This document shows, piece by piece, positions 1 through 10,176 of a DNA stretch of 64,000 bases. The stretch covers positions 622,501 through 686,500 of the forward strand of contig NC_135247.1 of the NCBI RefSeq assembly GCF_947623445.1, given 5' to 3'. Every line of letters starts with the position of its first letter. The first letter of the stretch is position 1. The notes beneath the pieces are model-generated. The model was not told the origin of the DNA. It worked only from the letters and a program-made list of their open reading frames with translations, and ran no database searches. The translations under genes and the position numbers were made by a program. The DNA is from Clavelina lepadiformis (taxonomy: Eukaryota; Chordata; Ascidiacea; Aplousobranchia; Clavelinidae).

Positions 1-1754
1 AGGTTGACGTGGAAATCTTATATAGGCTATACGCGTTTTGTGCACAATCAGACGATACATTTGTATATTAGACCCCAGCTACTTGAATTGTGACGTCATT
101 TTGTTGTGCACTGCAGCACTCGACCAGGCTGCCAGCTTATATACTCCGGGAGGGCGTAGGCCTATATAGTGCAAAATCAAAACGACAAATATTGTTTTTG
201 AGCATTTCAGATAAGGAACCTTATCGTTGCTAACGGTACAGCAGCAGTAGTAAAGTTATTACAATTACTTTATTACAGTATACAGTACAAAAACGATTTT
301 CATGAGCTTTGGGAATAAAGCATGATTTCACTTGGATGCTCGTTGCCAATAACAACCTATGTTTGTGGTAACCGTTGCTTCTTTTTATTAAATATTTAGG
401 ATAATACAGTATACGAAATTTCAAAAGCTATTAAACTACCTAAAGAAAAATATAAAATAGTTGTCGGGAACTAAAAAATAAATCATTACTAAACTATATT
501 GGACAAAAGATATATTTTGTATTTAAAAGCAATAATTTATGGCTCCTTTTTCTGACAATTTAACATCTATCAAAAAGAAATAAATTGAATTTTACATACT
601 ACTGTACATTGAAGATTGCCAAAAAAACAAAAATTACAATGGTAAAGTTTTTAGGTTTATCGTTTCCATAAACAGCAAGACCGTAGCGAGGGTAACAGTT
701 TTACAAGACAAATTAGTTAATTAGTCCTGACATGTTGTTAAATGCAGTTTATCACTTGAAAATGTTTAGTGCCAGAATTCCAAAAAATAGCCTACGGCGG
801 CAGGTACTTCATTTTCCTCATTAACTTACAATATCGTACAAAAAGGTAGCTACGGCTTACAACAAGAGTGATTGTAAAATAAGATAAATAGAATTACACC
901 CTATTACGCAAAACGAACACAAGAGTCCGTTTAGCATATGAGTTGTATAGTAACTCACGAACTCCAAATACAGTAGGCTACTGTAGCCTACTTTGTTTCT
1001 AAGAATGGGCTTGTTTTGAGGTAATTGGAAAATAGCCCAACTTAAGATACCTTTTCAAATTAAATAGTTCGGAAAACTAAGGGAAAATTTTGGAGAATTT
1101 TTTCAGATCTTAACGTTGATTGCTATACAGCTTAAATCTAAATTGTTGATATTGATATAAAGAAACGTTTTTTCTTTAATTTTTATTTAGATACAACATG
1201 GTTTCTAAAGTAAACTCCACAAAAGACCTAATCATACAACTAATTGTCGCGATGCGGCTTTGAGCAGGCAGACAGAGTCATTAAAAAATTCGCGGCAGTA
1301 GAAATTCGTCACGAAATGTTCATTGAAACAAAAAAACACTATGATGGTCTTATGTAATCGCGGACAGGACACCCTCTGTTAAATAGGCTGTCACCATTTC
1401 TTATTTACGAAAGCCAGAAGGCAACAGCGCAGATATGTCTACTGTATTTCTTTCTTTTGTTCTTCTTCATTCAGGCTTGTCAGATTACACAATGTTTGAG
1501 AATAATGCTGGTAATCGCTCGTCGAGTAGGCTGTAACTTTACTGGTAAAGCAAAACATTTGTAAGCAACATACTAGGTTTAAGCTTAATCAAAACTAGTA
1601 TTTTGGCAGGAATGTTAAACTTGGTTTAAGCCCCAAAGGCTATGGCTGGTCGCCAGATTTCAGTTGTAATATTCTTCGTAGCCAACTAAGGGGCATTTCC
1701 TTCAGCAGCTTTGTGACGATTAAAAGAAGAGACAGTAGGCTACCTTATTCTAAC
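1..1754. other. Intergenic, no gene seen
   Basis: No open frame with recognisable protein similarity or splice structure was found here. The stretch is AT-rich. Its only notable content is a dispersed repeat near 61-119, which has an inverted partner at 44941-45000. The last few hundred bases presumably hold the promoter and 5' UTR of the kinase gene that begins at 1755. Confidence 0.5.
61..119 (+). repeat. Dispersed repeat, copy 1
   Basis: About 58 bases match the reverse complement of 44941-45000 at roughly 80 percent, both containing the core TTGTGACGTCATTT after AGCTACT. The family is not recognised. A CRE-like TGACGTCA lies at the centre of both copies. Confidence 0.55.
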
Positions 1755-4167
1755 ATGAGTGACGTTACACAAGTGGTAAGTGCAGTAGCAATAACAATGT
1801 GATTGCAGCTGCGACTTCCAAATGACACAGCTTAATAACAAAACGTAGTTTACGAAGAATAGGCCTAGTTATAAAACATCGATAGGATTAAGGTTAAGTG
1901 CAACAGTGAAGTAGCCGTTTATCGATATTTTTCATACAGTAGTTAAAAACAATAAAATGCTACTTGTCTCTTCCAGATTCGGCAGTTCCGAGCCGAAGAA
2001 TTTTTATGCGTTCCTGGAGATGACGGTTGTTTAGGTCGAGGCAATTTCGGGAATGTTCGAATTGGGTTCCACGATGTTCTGGGGGCGGTCGCGATTAAAT
2101 GCTTCCCCGTCCAAGGAGGCAGAGATGAGAAACGGTTGCTGGAAAAAAAGTGAGTTTGTAGATAAAAATCTGACGTCAAGCGTAATGACGTATCGTTTAT
2201 TTTGATCATAATTACTGTGCGGAGCGAAGGAAATGATTTTAACAGATGTAGGCTACAGCACAGTACCAAATATGCTAAAATAATGGATGAGAAAAAGTGG
2301 CATATTTGGGTTTTTTAGCAAACCTTCTGGTCTCACATTTCATGGTATGCTGCTGAACATAGCTGACCTTTATTCTGTTTAGGGTCAAGAAAGAAATGAG
2401 TTCTCTTCTGCAATCTGGCCACGAGAACATCGTTCGAATTCTCGGATGGGCACAATGGGCAAGCGCGATTGGAATCGTCATGGAATATTTGCCGGCCGGA
2501 AATCTGAAGAACATCCTTCTCGACGAAGACGTCATCTTGGCTCCACTGCTGCGTTTGCGATTCGGGTTCGAAGTCTCGAATGGACTGTCCTTTATCCACA
2601 ATCTCATGGAAGACAAACGCCTCACGCATGGCGACGTAAAGCCGGAGAACGTGGTGCTGACCGACGACCTTCACTGCAAACTCGCCGACTTCGGGGGAGC
2701 CCAGTTGTCCAGTTACACCGGCGCTTCCTCGATGAGCGGCCGGCACGTGACCAAGAACGAATTCACGCAGATTTACGCCGCCCCCGAACAACTGCGGGAC
2801 ATCTCGAGCCCGACGACAACCTCGCGCGACGTCTTCAGCTACGGGATGCTCCTCTACACGATCGTCGCGCGGCGAACATTTGTGAGGTCAGAATCAGAGG
2901 TCAAACTTTACTTGGAAGAGGTCAAGCGAGGTCAGCGTCCGAACCTTGATGACGTGTACGAGTATGAGAGGCAACTTGAGAGGAAGAGCAAGTTAGATGA
3001 GGCTGGGATCATCCGTCTCCTCCTCAGCGAGATGAAGATGTGTTGGCAGCAAGATCCCGACAACCGTCCTAGGATCACCCACGTCTGCGATCGATTCCGC
3101 GAGCATCTTTCTAAGCCGCAATTCACTGTCATGGTGATGCAACAATGTGTCATTCAAGCCTTGCATGGGATGGAGATCACGAAGCCAGCGCGTAATTTTG
3201 ATCAATGCCTCTCCCTCGACCGCTTTCTTTCACCATCTTTTTGTGATGTCACAATGGGTCAGTCAAAACTATTAGTTGTTTTATACAAAAAGGATTCTTA
3301 AAATACGTTCCAAATTTTTCAATTTAAGCCATCTCAGAGAAAACATCCAGTTCCGGTTCCGGTTCCGGTTCACAGTGTTCCAGCGGAAATGCGCCATCAT
3401 CCGGCGATGAATCATACAGAAAGGAATTCGGAACGTCGAGAAAAGCAGGGTCGGTTTTTAAAGCGAGTGTGAACACTCTGGACGCCTTACGTCAACTTGA
3501 GCGTCTGACAGATGCTGGAGCGAAACCTGGTCAAACCACAAAAGGTGTAGTTTCATGGGTTCGGTTCACTCCTTTTTAAATGTTTCAATTTAATTCGACT
3601 TTCTTTTTATTTGTCGTTGTGAATGATTGAGAGTAATTTTTGAGACACTTTTATCAGTTTGTTTTGTAATAATTTGCAGAAAGCTCTCAAGCAAGAGACA
3701 AAGTGAAGTTCATTCAAAACTTGTTGAAATCTTCGCTTGTTGCTGACGCGATAGCTGAAAGCAAGGAGCTGATCACCATGGTCACAATGTACGTTGCTGA
3801 CGTCACCGATGGTGTTGTCATTGTGAAAGACATCATTGCGCTTTCGCAGATGTTTCTCGAAACTTCTGAGAACATGACGACTCTTTCCCTGCTCCGTTGC
3901 GCCGTGTTCTTGAGCGCAAACATTCCTGACACCAGAAAGAAACTCTCTCACTTCTCATCCTGCTGTCGCGCCATTTTTAATGTTGTGATTTCTATGAACA
4001 ACGGAGGTTTCCATGACGACATCAAGCTGCACGCGCTCCCTCTGCTCAACACAATGGAGGAGCGAATCGCGAACGTGAGCGCCGAAGATGACAAAGACAG
4101 AGATGAAGCGATGAAGTGGTGCCGTCATTTCATCAATCACTGCAACAACTGCATCAAGAACGGGTAG
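1755..4167 (+). CDS. RIPK/TKL-like protein kinase with helical C-terminal region
   Basis: Five exons are read: 1755-1775, 1977-2149, 2383-3257, 3329-3544 and 3680-4167. They sum to 590 codons plus stop. The N-terminal half is a protein kinase domain. It has a glycine loop GRGNFGNV, the VAIK lysine, a catalytic loop HGDVKPENV (HGD in place of HRD), a DFGGA magnesium loop, YAAPEQL as the APE motif, and a final DNRP arginine. The short loops and the HGDVKPEN style fit the tyrosine-kinase-like/RIPK group, but no exact orthologue is recognised. A Ser/Gly-rich linker follows, partly encoded by a TTCCGG hexamer repeat. The last 150 or so residues look all-helical, perhaps ARM/HEAT-like, and I do not recognise them. 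No RHIM or death-domain signature is evident. The kinase exon is much GC-richer than its surroundings. PBK lies tail to tail downstream. Confidence 0.85.
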
Positions 4168-5091
4168 AAAGTGGTGATGTCATAGCACATGGAGGATGCA
4201 AACACTACTGGGCGCTGTCCACTTTTTGGTGTTTCACAATATTTTTCTCATCATTAATGTTTACGGTTAATGCCTTTCGAGAGCGCATGGCTAACTTTGG
4301 TAGCTACTTACGTGTGGAGGGTTTTGCGATTTTTATTGATAGACAGTTTTATGTTTATGCAGATAGAATATTTGTTGAAATTAAGACATAGCACTGTGGT
4401 GGCGATTATGTGTTGCCAAATGCTGAGATAAAAGGTTAATTAGACTGTAAATATTTTCTGACTTTTCCTTTTTGATTTCAAATTCAAAATTGAAGTTATT
4501 TCTTTGCTTAAATAAAGAAGTTTTTTGTCATATAGGCCTAGGCAAGAAACATAGTCATAGATTAACTACGTAACAAAAACAAGCGGGTTCGCACTTTTAA
4601 GGAAGATTATGACGATTAAAACTATTTGCGCTTCTGTTTTGAGTAAATTTTAAAGTTTGTTAATATTTCGACATCGTGGATTTATTGCACGTTGCCTATC
4701 ACGTTATAACAATCTATGTTATTGTCATCTCCTTTTCCGTTATCATTCGGTAGCCGAACGATTAGGGCGTTGCGCTCGCAATAAAGCGTCACGTATTTAG
4801 CATCCTTGATTAGCATTTCCCGCGCTTCACTCCATGGCTGTGGATGATGGGATTGGAAGAAAAAATTTTAATAAATCTTGGCGTTAATGCAATAGATTGT
4901 CCTGCTACAGCAGCTTGAGTTAAAACCTGTAAACAAGCGGCTTATTTGACCGCATGTCAGTTGGATCTGCAGCATCGGGCCAAAATATTTATCACAAAGC
5001 GAAAAAATCCAATTCACAAAGTATGATTGTATTGGCGTAAACTCATCAAAACGAAACGGCAATATCCTGAGGCAGTGCAAGGATGAAAAAA
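4168..5091. other. Convergent 3' region between the kinase and PBK
   Basis: No gene is seen. An AATAAA at 4511-4516 is a likely polyadenylation signal for the upstream kinase. A minus-strand ATTAAA at 4867-4872 could serve PBK. Confidence 0.45.
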
Positions 5092-7463
5092 TTAAAATTC
5101 GAGTTTCCCGGTCGGATCCGGCAAGGCGGACAAACTTCCAAGCTGATGTAAACCTTCCACGACCTGAAGAGCCGATGGACGGCAGCCAGGTAGCTCGTGA
5201 GTGCAAACCCAGAACAGTTCAATGATTGGAGAGTAGGAAAGGTCAAAATCGTAATCAACCAGAGGAGGTCTTGTACCTTAAACATTCACCGGTTCGATTT
5301 ATTAATTCACTTCATAGAGGTTGCTGACGTCATACCATGCGCAACTCATGGTTGCTTGTGGGGAGAGAAAATAATTTGCTAACCAGTTTAAGAAAAATAA
5401 AATGCTAGTCATCATAGCGAAATGACGTAACAACCCCAAGTCTGTCAACCTCCACAGCTTTCTCAAATTTAATTGAGCTGATAATAGATGATAGTTTGTT
5501 TTGAGATTGTGCTTATAACTAAAAAAGTAACTTTTGGAAGAAGAAACATTCAACATTTATCAATGTGATTCTCATTGAGTGATCAAAACCGCAATTTTCT
5601 TGTAAAAAAATTAAGACTAATTTTACTTGAAAGTGGGAAAATTCCTAATTTTGTTGCAATTAAAACTAACCAAGGCTTCTTTCATATTCTAATTCGGCTG
5701 CTTCCCATTCAACTTCAAATTCCTCGTGGTTCTCGAAATCATTCTCGTCTGGGAAGACATGCAGGTGGGGAATCCCCAGTGTCAACATCTCATATAGGAT
5801 GAGCCCGTATGAGAATATATCAGTTTTGTTGCTTGCTGTTCCTCCTGGACATATCACGACAACGTGATCATGATAAAGTTCACATGAACCATATTCATAG
5901 TTTAATAAACATGATTTCTTTACTTAGTTTTTGACTAAGAAGCCTCAAAAGATGATGCTTCTAAAAGTATTGTGTATATCGTCATATACAACATTATAAC
6001 ATCATCATATAACATTATATCACATATATCGTTGCTATTGGCTGACACAATGATGTTATTCATTACTAACATACACATAATGCCATAAAGTAAATAATTC
6101 TTTTATTACACATTACACTCTTTTATTGACAACAGTTTTACTTTGACACCAACCTTCCAAAACTTCCTTACAAGACCATGACTCAGTGCCGACGTAACGC
6201 TGCCCTGGTTTTGCAATCAAATTATCATCGAGTTTTACAGTGACACCAAAATCACAAAGTTTTACGACGTTAAAGTTACCCTGCACATATTCAAAGTTAA
6301 AGTTTATTATTGGTCAAAGGTCTATGACCCGCGCAATCATAAATAAATGCAACAGAGTAACTTAAATATTTGCACAAAACATGGGAATTTTTAAGTCTGA
6401 CCTGTATTAAAACATTAGCGCTTTTCAAGTCACCATGGAGGAGACGGTTGGTGTGATGAAGATAGGCAAGAGCATCGGCAACTCGAATTGCAACTTCGTT
6501 TATGGCGTGCACAGGAAATGGTCCTGAAAATTAAACAATTAATCACCTCAATGAGAGAAAATCCTAAACTGCCATTGTGATTGCCGTGCACAAATTTTAA
6601 GCGCAATTTGCCACAAGCTATGGTGAAGAAATTTGCATTTAACATTGCTTGGCCAACCGTGGCTCACCCAAGCATTTTTCTGTCCGGTCTTCAATCAGTG
6701 ACATCAACGACCTCTGACCGTCTTCCATGGCGAGGCAAAATGTTCCATCAGCCGAACGAGTGAAAGATCGAAAACCAACAATGTTCTTATGATTTAATTG
6801 CTTTAAAATGGCAGCTTCTTCACTCAGTCTGGTAGAAAGTGATCATTTTCAATCAAAACACAAGCATCAACCAGATATAAATACTGCATTAGTCAACACT
6901 TTACCTTTTGGAATATTCGCTGATGTTGCCACCACATTTTTTGTTTATCTTTTTAACCGCCCAAGGTGAGCGATATTCTCCAAACTTTGGAGACCTTTCG
7001 ACGAGGTAAACATTCACACCTGACCAAAAAACAATGAAAATTGTTACATATTTTATACAATTCTATTACACATGCAGCCCACCACAGCTTATAGCAAATG
7101 ACATGAAAAGATCTTTTATTCCAAGTTTTAATTCTTTATTCAACCGGGGTTATTAACTATACATAGCAATTAAGAAACACTTCAGGATATACAGAAGCTT
7201 AAGAAAATTATAAAATGCTAAATAAATGTAATATACAGTTAAACTTCAATGGTAATTACACCAACAAATGTCAATCTGTAGTAAGATAGTAAAGTTTGTA
7301 AACACACGAACTACTTTAAAATTGTCTACATCTTACCAGTCCCAAACCCTAGATGTTTCATGAATGGAGACGCAGGAATTTTTAAGCAGGGTGAATCACT
7401 TAAAACTGGTTGCTTCATGCGAGAAAATACCGGAGTGTTAAATGCACTTCCATCTCCTTGCAT
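5092..7463 (-). CDS. PBK: PBK/TOPK, PDZ-binding mitotic kinase
   Basis: Seven exons are read on the minus strand: 7337-7463, 6905-7019, 6668-6828, 6402-6523, 6154-6280, 5671-5844 and 5092-5276. They sum to 336 codons plus stop, against 322 residues in human PBK. The N-terminus carries the family signature [15 protein letters not shown], followed by SPWAVKKI with the ATP-binding lysine. The catalytic loop is [13 protein letters not shown], the metal loop is DFGV, and the region after it includes YVGTESW. The [20 protein letters not shown] segment and the acidic stretch before GTRPP are typical of TOPK, a MAPKK-like kinase active in mitosis and proliferating cells. The C-terminus ends KLEF rather than with the vertebrate PDZ-binding ETDV tail, so PDZ binding may be absent or different. 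The gene is convergent with the kinase at 1755-4167. Confidence 0.93.
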
Positions 7464-7680
7464 GGTTATCACCAAGTTTTATTTTATATCAACTTTAAAG
7501 GCATAACATGCGACAACTAGCACTGTAGACACTGAAACATAACTCTGAATTAAATTTTATACACACTCCAACTGCCTGTGGCTGGTAAGTTTCTATGATG
7601 CACCAAGTTACCGGCACAGAAATGCCAATTGTTTTATATAATATGCATTACTTTTCGGCGTGAGATTTATCGGTTGCAAA

Positions 7681-7990
7681 TGGCAAGAAAATAGAAAGGG
7701 TTTCAAAAATTAAATATTTAGGTATAATTCTGGATGAACAATTCAAGTAGTCAAAATCGTGTCAAAGAGCTTTGCAAAAAGCTGTCAAAAACCTGTGGTG
7801 CTCTGTATAAAATTCGACAATATACAAATAAAAAAATAATGATGATGTTATGTTATGGCCTAGTTCTCATCCTTTAATGGTTTGTGACCCTCAAAATCCA
7901 TGGCCATCTGCACATCAATAAAAAATGTAGATTGTTGATTGCAAAACCCTTTTTACTAAACTACTGGGTGTGCAGAGAGCCATTGCACCG
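7681..7990 (+). mobile_element. LINE (non-LTR) reverse transcriptase fragment
   Basis: One frame reads KIERVSKIKYLGIILDEQFK, the classic KYLG..LD segment just after the palm of non-LTR reverse transcriptases. A shifted frame continues RVKELCKKLSKTCGALYKIR, then LLGVQRAIA, all in the order found in jockey/CR1-like LINEs. Frame changes and stops show a dead, 5'-truncated copy. The exact clade cannot be set from so short a piece. Confidence 0.75.
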
Positions 7991-8117
7991 CTATTTTATT
8001 TAACTTAGAGAAATTTATTTTGAAGCGACTACTTCACCGGCGTTTCTTTACCGAAGTTGCTGAATAATAATTCGATGACCGACAGATTGATTTATCTCAT
8101 TCTATATGGTAAGAAGA

Positions 8118-8265
8118 AAGGCTCAAGGTGTTGGTGTAGTGGTTAACGATAGGGCTCGTATGCTGGAGATCTATTATTTGATTTCTTTTCTTCGGAGGCC
8201 TGAGGTCTCAGAAGTTCTATCTAACCACACAAAATTTCTGATGCTTATTAATACGGTTGACTGAC
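8118..8265 (+). repeat. Probable tRNA-derived SINE
   Basis: The segment TGGTGTAGTGGTTAACG resembles a pol III A box in tRNA-derived SINEs, and a weak B-box-like ATTTGATTTC lies about 45 bases downstream. The tail is A-rich near 8270. The match is degenerate and could be chance. Confidence 0.35.
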
Positions 8266-8850
8266 GAGTAAAAAAAAATTGTTTGTTAGTGTAAGTTTGA
8301 CTGCTTACGCTGTTATTATGAAGACGCTATCCAAATTTTCAATTTTAATTCTCAATTTGGCTCAATATGCAATAGCTATGCCAGTGTTTAACATTTAATA
8401 TTCTATCTGTGCTAGAACTTGTTCTCTCCTGAATCGAAGTTCTAGCGCTACACAGGTACTAGAAATTTCAACTGATTAGTTTAGCCATTGTCCATGTAGC
8501 AGAGGAAACTTCCATCTTGCAATGAGTAATATAGGCCTAGTCATCACATCTTCCGAAGATTATCATAGGCAAGCATTTTGGCTGTAGGCTACAAGCTCGT
8601 TTTCATCAACAGCGCCTTCATTAGTGTTATGGCCACCATAAACTGGGCTCTTGTTCGGGATGGGGTATCTTTTACAGTGGGTTTTCTTTTCCCATCCGCT
8701 GATGTATAATACGGTATTGAAACGAATTTCAACCATCTTTTGCTTTAAACCACAAACCTGCTCGTCTGTTTAAATGCGCTCAATCAACTTTACACCTTAT
8801 GTTTTATGGATTTAAATAATTATGAGTCAAGTAGACGTGTTAGTTTTTAC

Positions 8851-8975
8851 CAGCAATTAGTACCTTAATCATTTTTGAACACGTTTTAAGTTCTTTCGGT
8901 TTTGTCACTTTTTCCCGTTCACTGGAGCCTGCTTGTAGCAATTGACTTGAAAATTATTGATTGATTGCTTATGCG
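8851..8975 (+). repeat. Dispersed repeat shared with 33590-33750
   Basis: Matching blocks in order are ACCAGCAATT, a T-rich spacer with GTTTTAAG, then TTGTCACTTTTTCC, then CAA(T/C)TGACTTGA and a GATTGATTG run. The same blocks occur in the same order at 33590-33750. A more diverged third copy may lie near 58075-58170. The family is not identified. Confidence 0.55.
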
Positions 8976-9138
8976 GTTCTGTTGTTTAATATTAAGATTT
9001 CTATGTTGCAATTAGTTTTTCTTTGGGGAAATTTATGCCTTTCCCGCTACAAACATAGATAACTAATTACAATACCACGAATCTTACTACGAAGGCAAAT
9101 TACAATATACAAATAATAGTACATATTCAAATACATAA

Positions 9139-9212
9139 TATACATACATACATACATACATACATACATGCACGCACGCACGACCGCGCGCACGCACGAC
9201 CGTACGCACGCA

Positions 9213-9250
<38 letters not shown>

Positions 9251-9262
9251 TACATACATACA
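9139..9262. repeat. Compound microsatellite (CATA)n, (CACG)n, (CA)n
   Basis: Runs of CATA, then CACG/CGCA with interruptions, then CACA, then CATA again are visible. The alternating purine-pyrimidine CACG and CA parts could adopt Z-DNA. The CATA blocks flank the CA/CG core on both sides. Open frames here are only repeat translations. Confidence 0.95.
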
Positions 9263-9275
9263 ATAAATACATATA

Positions 9276-10174
9276 CAGTGAGACCTCGTTAATCCGGACC
9301 ACTTCGTTTCGTCAAAAAATTTCGGTTTAGCGGGGTTTCCGGATTATCGGAAAGTAAAAAATCAATCAATCTTGCAAATGCAGCACCGTGTTCAAAACGC
9401 AGTGTGCACCTTACTCCAATTCTAAGTACCGACTTTCTGGCTGGACAGCAACTAAAATAAAATTATATTTTTTGTATGATCCGACCCAGTGTCGAACCCC
9501 AGAACCACTGTATTAAAGACAAATGCTCTCCAAGTGACGAACATTCGGCCGCAAATCGGTTTGACAACCGCTCTTGCATGGCGAAGCATTCCGGCGGGAC
9601 CAGCAGTCTTGAACTTTCTTTGACCTGTTTCCAATCTTTGCGCAATGCGATATATTAAGCTGATAGCACGATTGAGTTGCAGCAGTATGTCTTCAATAGA
9701 TTGCCGCACTCAACCGATGTTACTGTACGTATTTTTTTGCGACCGCGGAAGTGTTGTTTGTTACTGTTGATGAACAACTTATTTTTTCATTTCTAAAATA
9801 CTGTACAGTATTTCATAGTATGACTAAAAAGCTGTGCGGCTAAATTTTTTTACAAAGCGCAATACTGTACTTTTGAATCAATAAAGACCGCAACGTTATT
9901 ATGCGTAGATAATCGGCTATTGTTTCGTCAACTAACTACATACTGTATTAGGACAATCGAGAATCATTTTCGCTTAACTGTTAATAATCCGGTTTATCGG
10001 ATTTTATTGCTATTGATTTAGCACATTTGTTCCAAAACTTTTGTGTCGGAGTCGGACAGCGGGGTTTCCGGATTAAAGGGGTAAAATGCATAGGAAGAAA
10101 TCCGTTCCCGGCAGTTTTGTGTCGGATAGCGGGGATTCCGGTTGTTCGGGGTCCGGATTAACGAGGTCCCACTG
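9276..10174. mobile_element. Non-autonomous pogo/Tc1-mariner-type DNA transposon
   Basis: The 899-bp element begins CAGTGAGACCTCGTTAAT and ends with its near-exact inverse, ATTAACGAGGTCCCACTG. It is flanked by TA on both sides (9274-9275 and 10175-10176), the target duplication of the Tc1/mariner/pogo superfamily. The CAGTG start and the CCTCGTTAA core resemble pogo/Tigger ends. Internal motifs such as GCGGGGTTTCCGGATTA recur near both ends. No transposase frame was recognised, so it depends on a helper. Confidence 0.85.
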
Positions 10175-10176
10175 TA

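Larger units (their letters stand above)
7464..9130. other. Gene-free region with LINE and SINE debris
   Basis: No host gene was found upstream of PBK. The stretch holds a reverse transcriptase relic (about 7681-7990), a tRNA-like repeat (about 8118-8265), and a copy of a dispersed repeat (8851-8975) that recurs at 33590-33750. Confidence 0.5.

Noticed and set aside
2333-2791. 152-codon minus-strand frame across the kinase exon
   Set aside because: It is antisense to the kinase domain, whose frame has all the catalytic motifs and correct splicing.
2446-2949. 167-codon plus-strand frame inside the kinase exon
   Set aside because: It is a shifted frame of a GC-rich coding exon; the main frame has the kinase motifs.
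9047-9302. Open frames rich in Tyr-Val-Cys-Met or Cys-Val repeats
   Set aside because: They are translations of the CATA/CA microsatellite on the minus strand and have no protein likeness.
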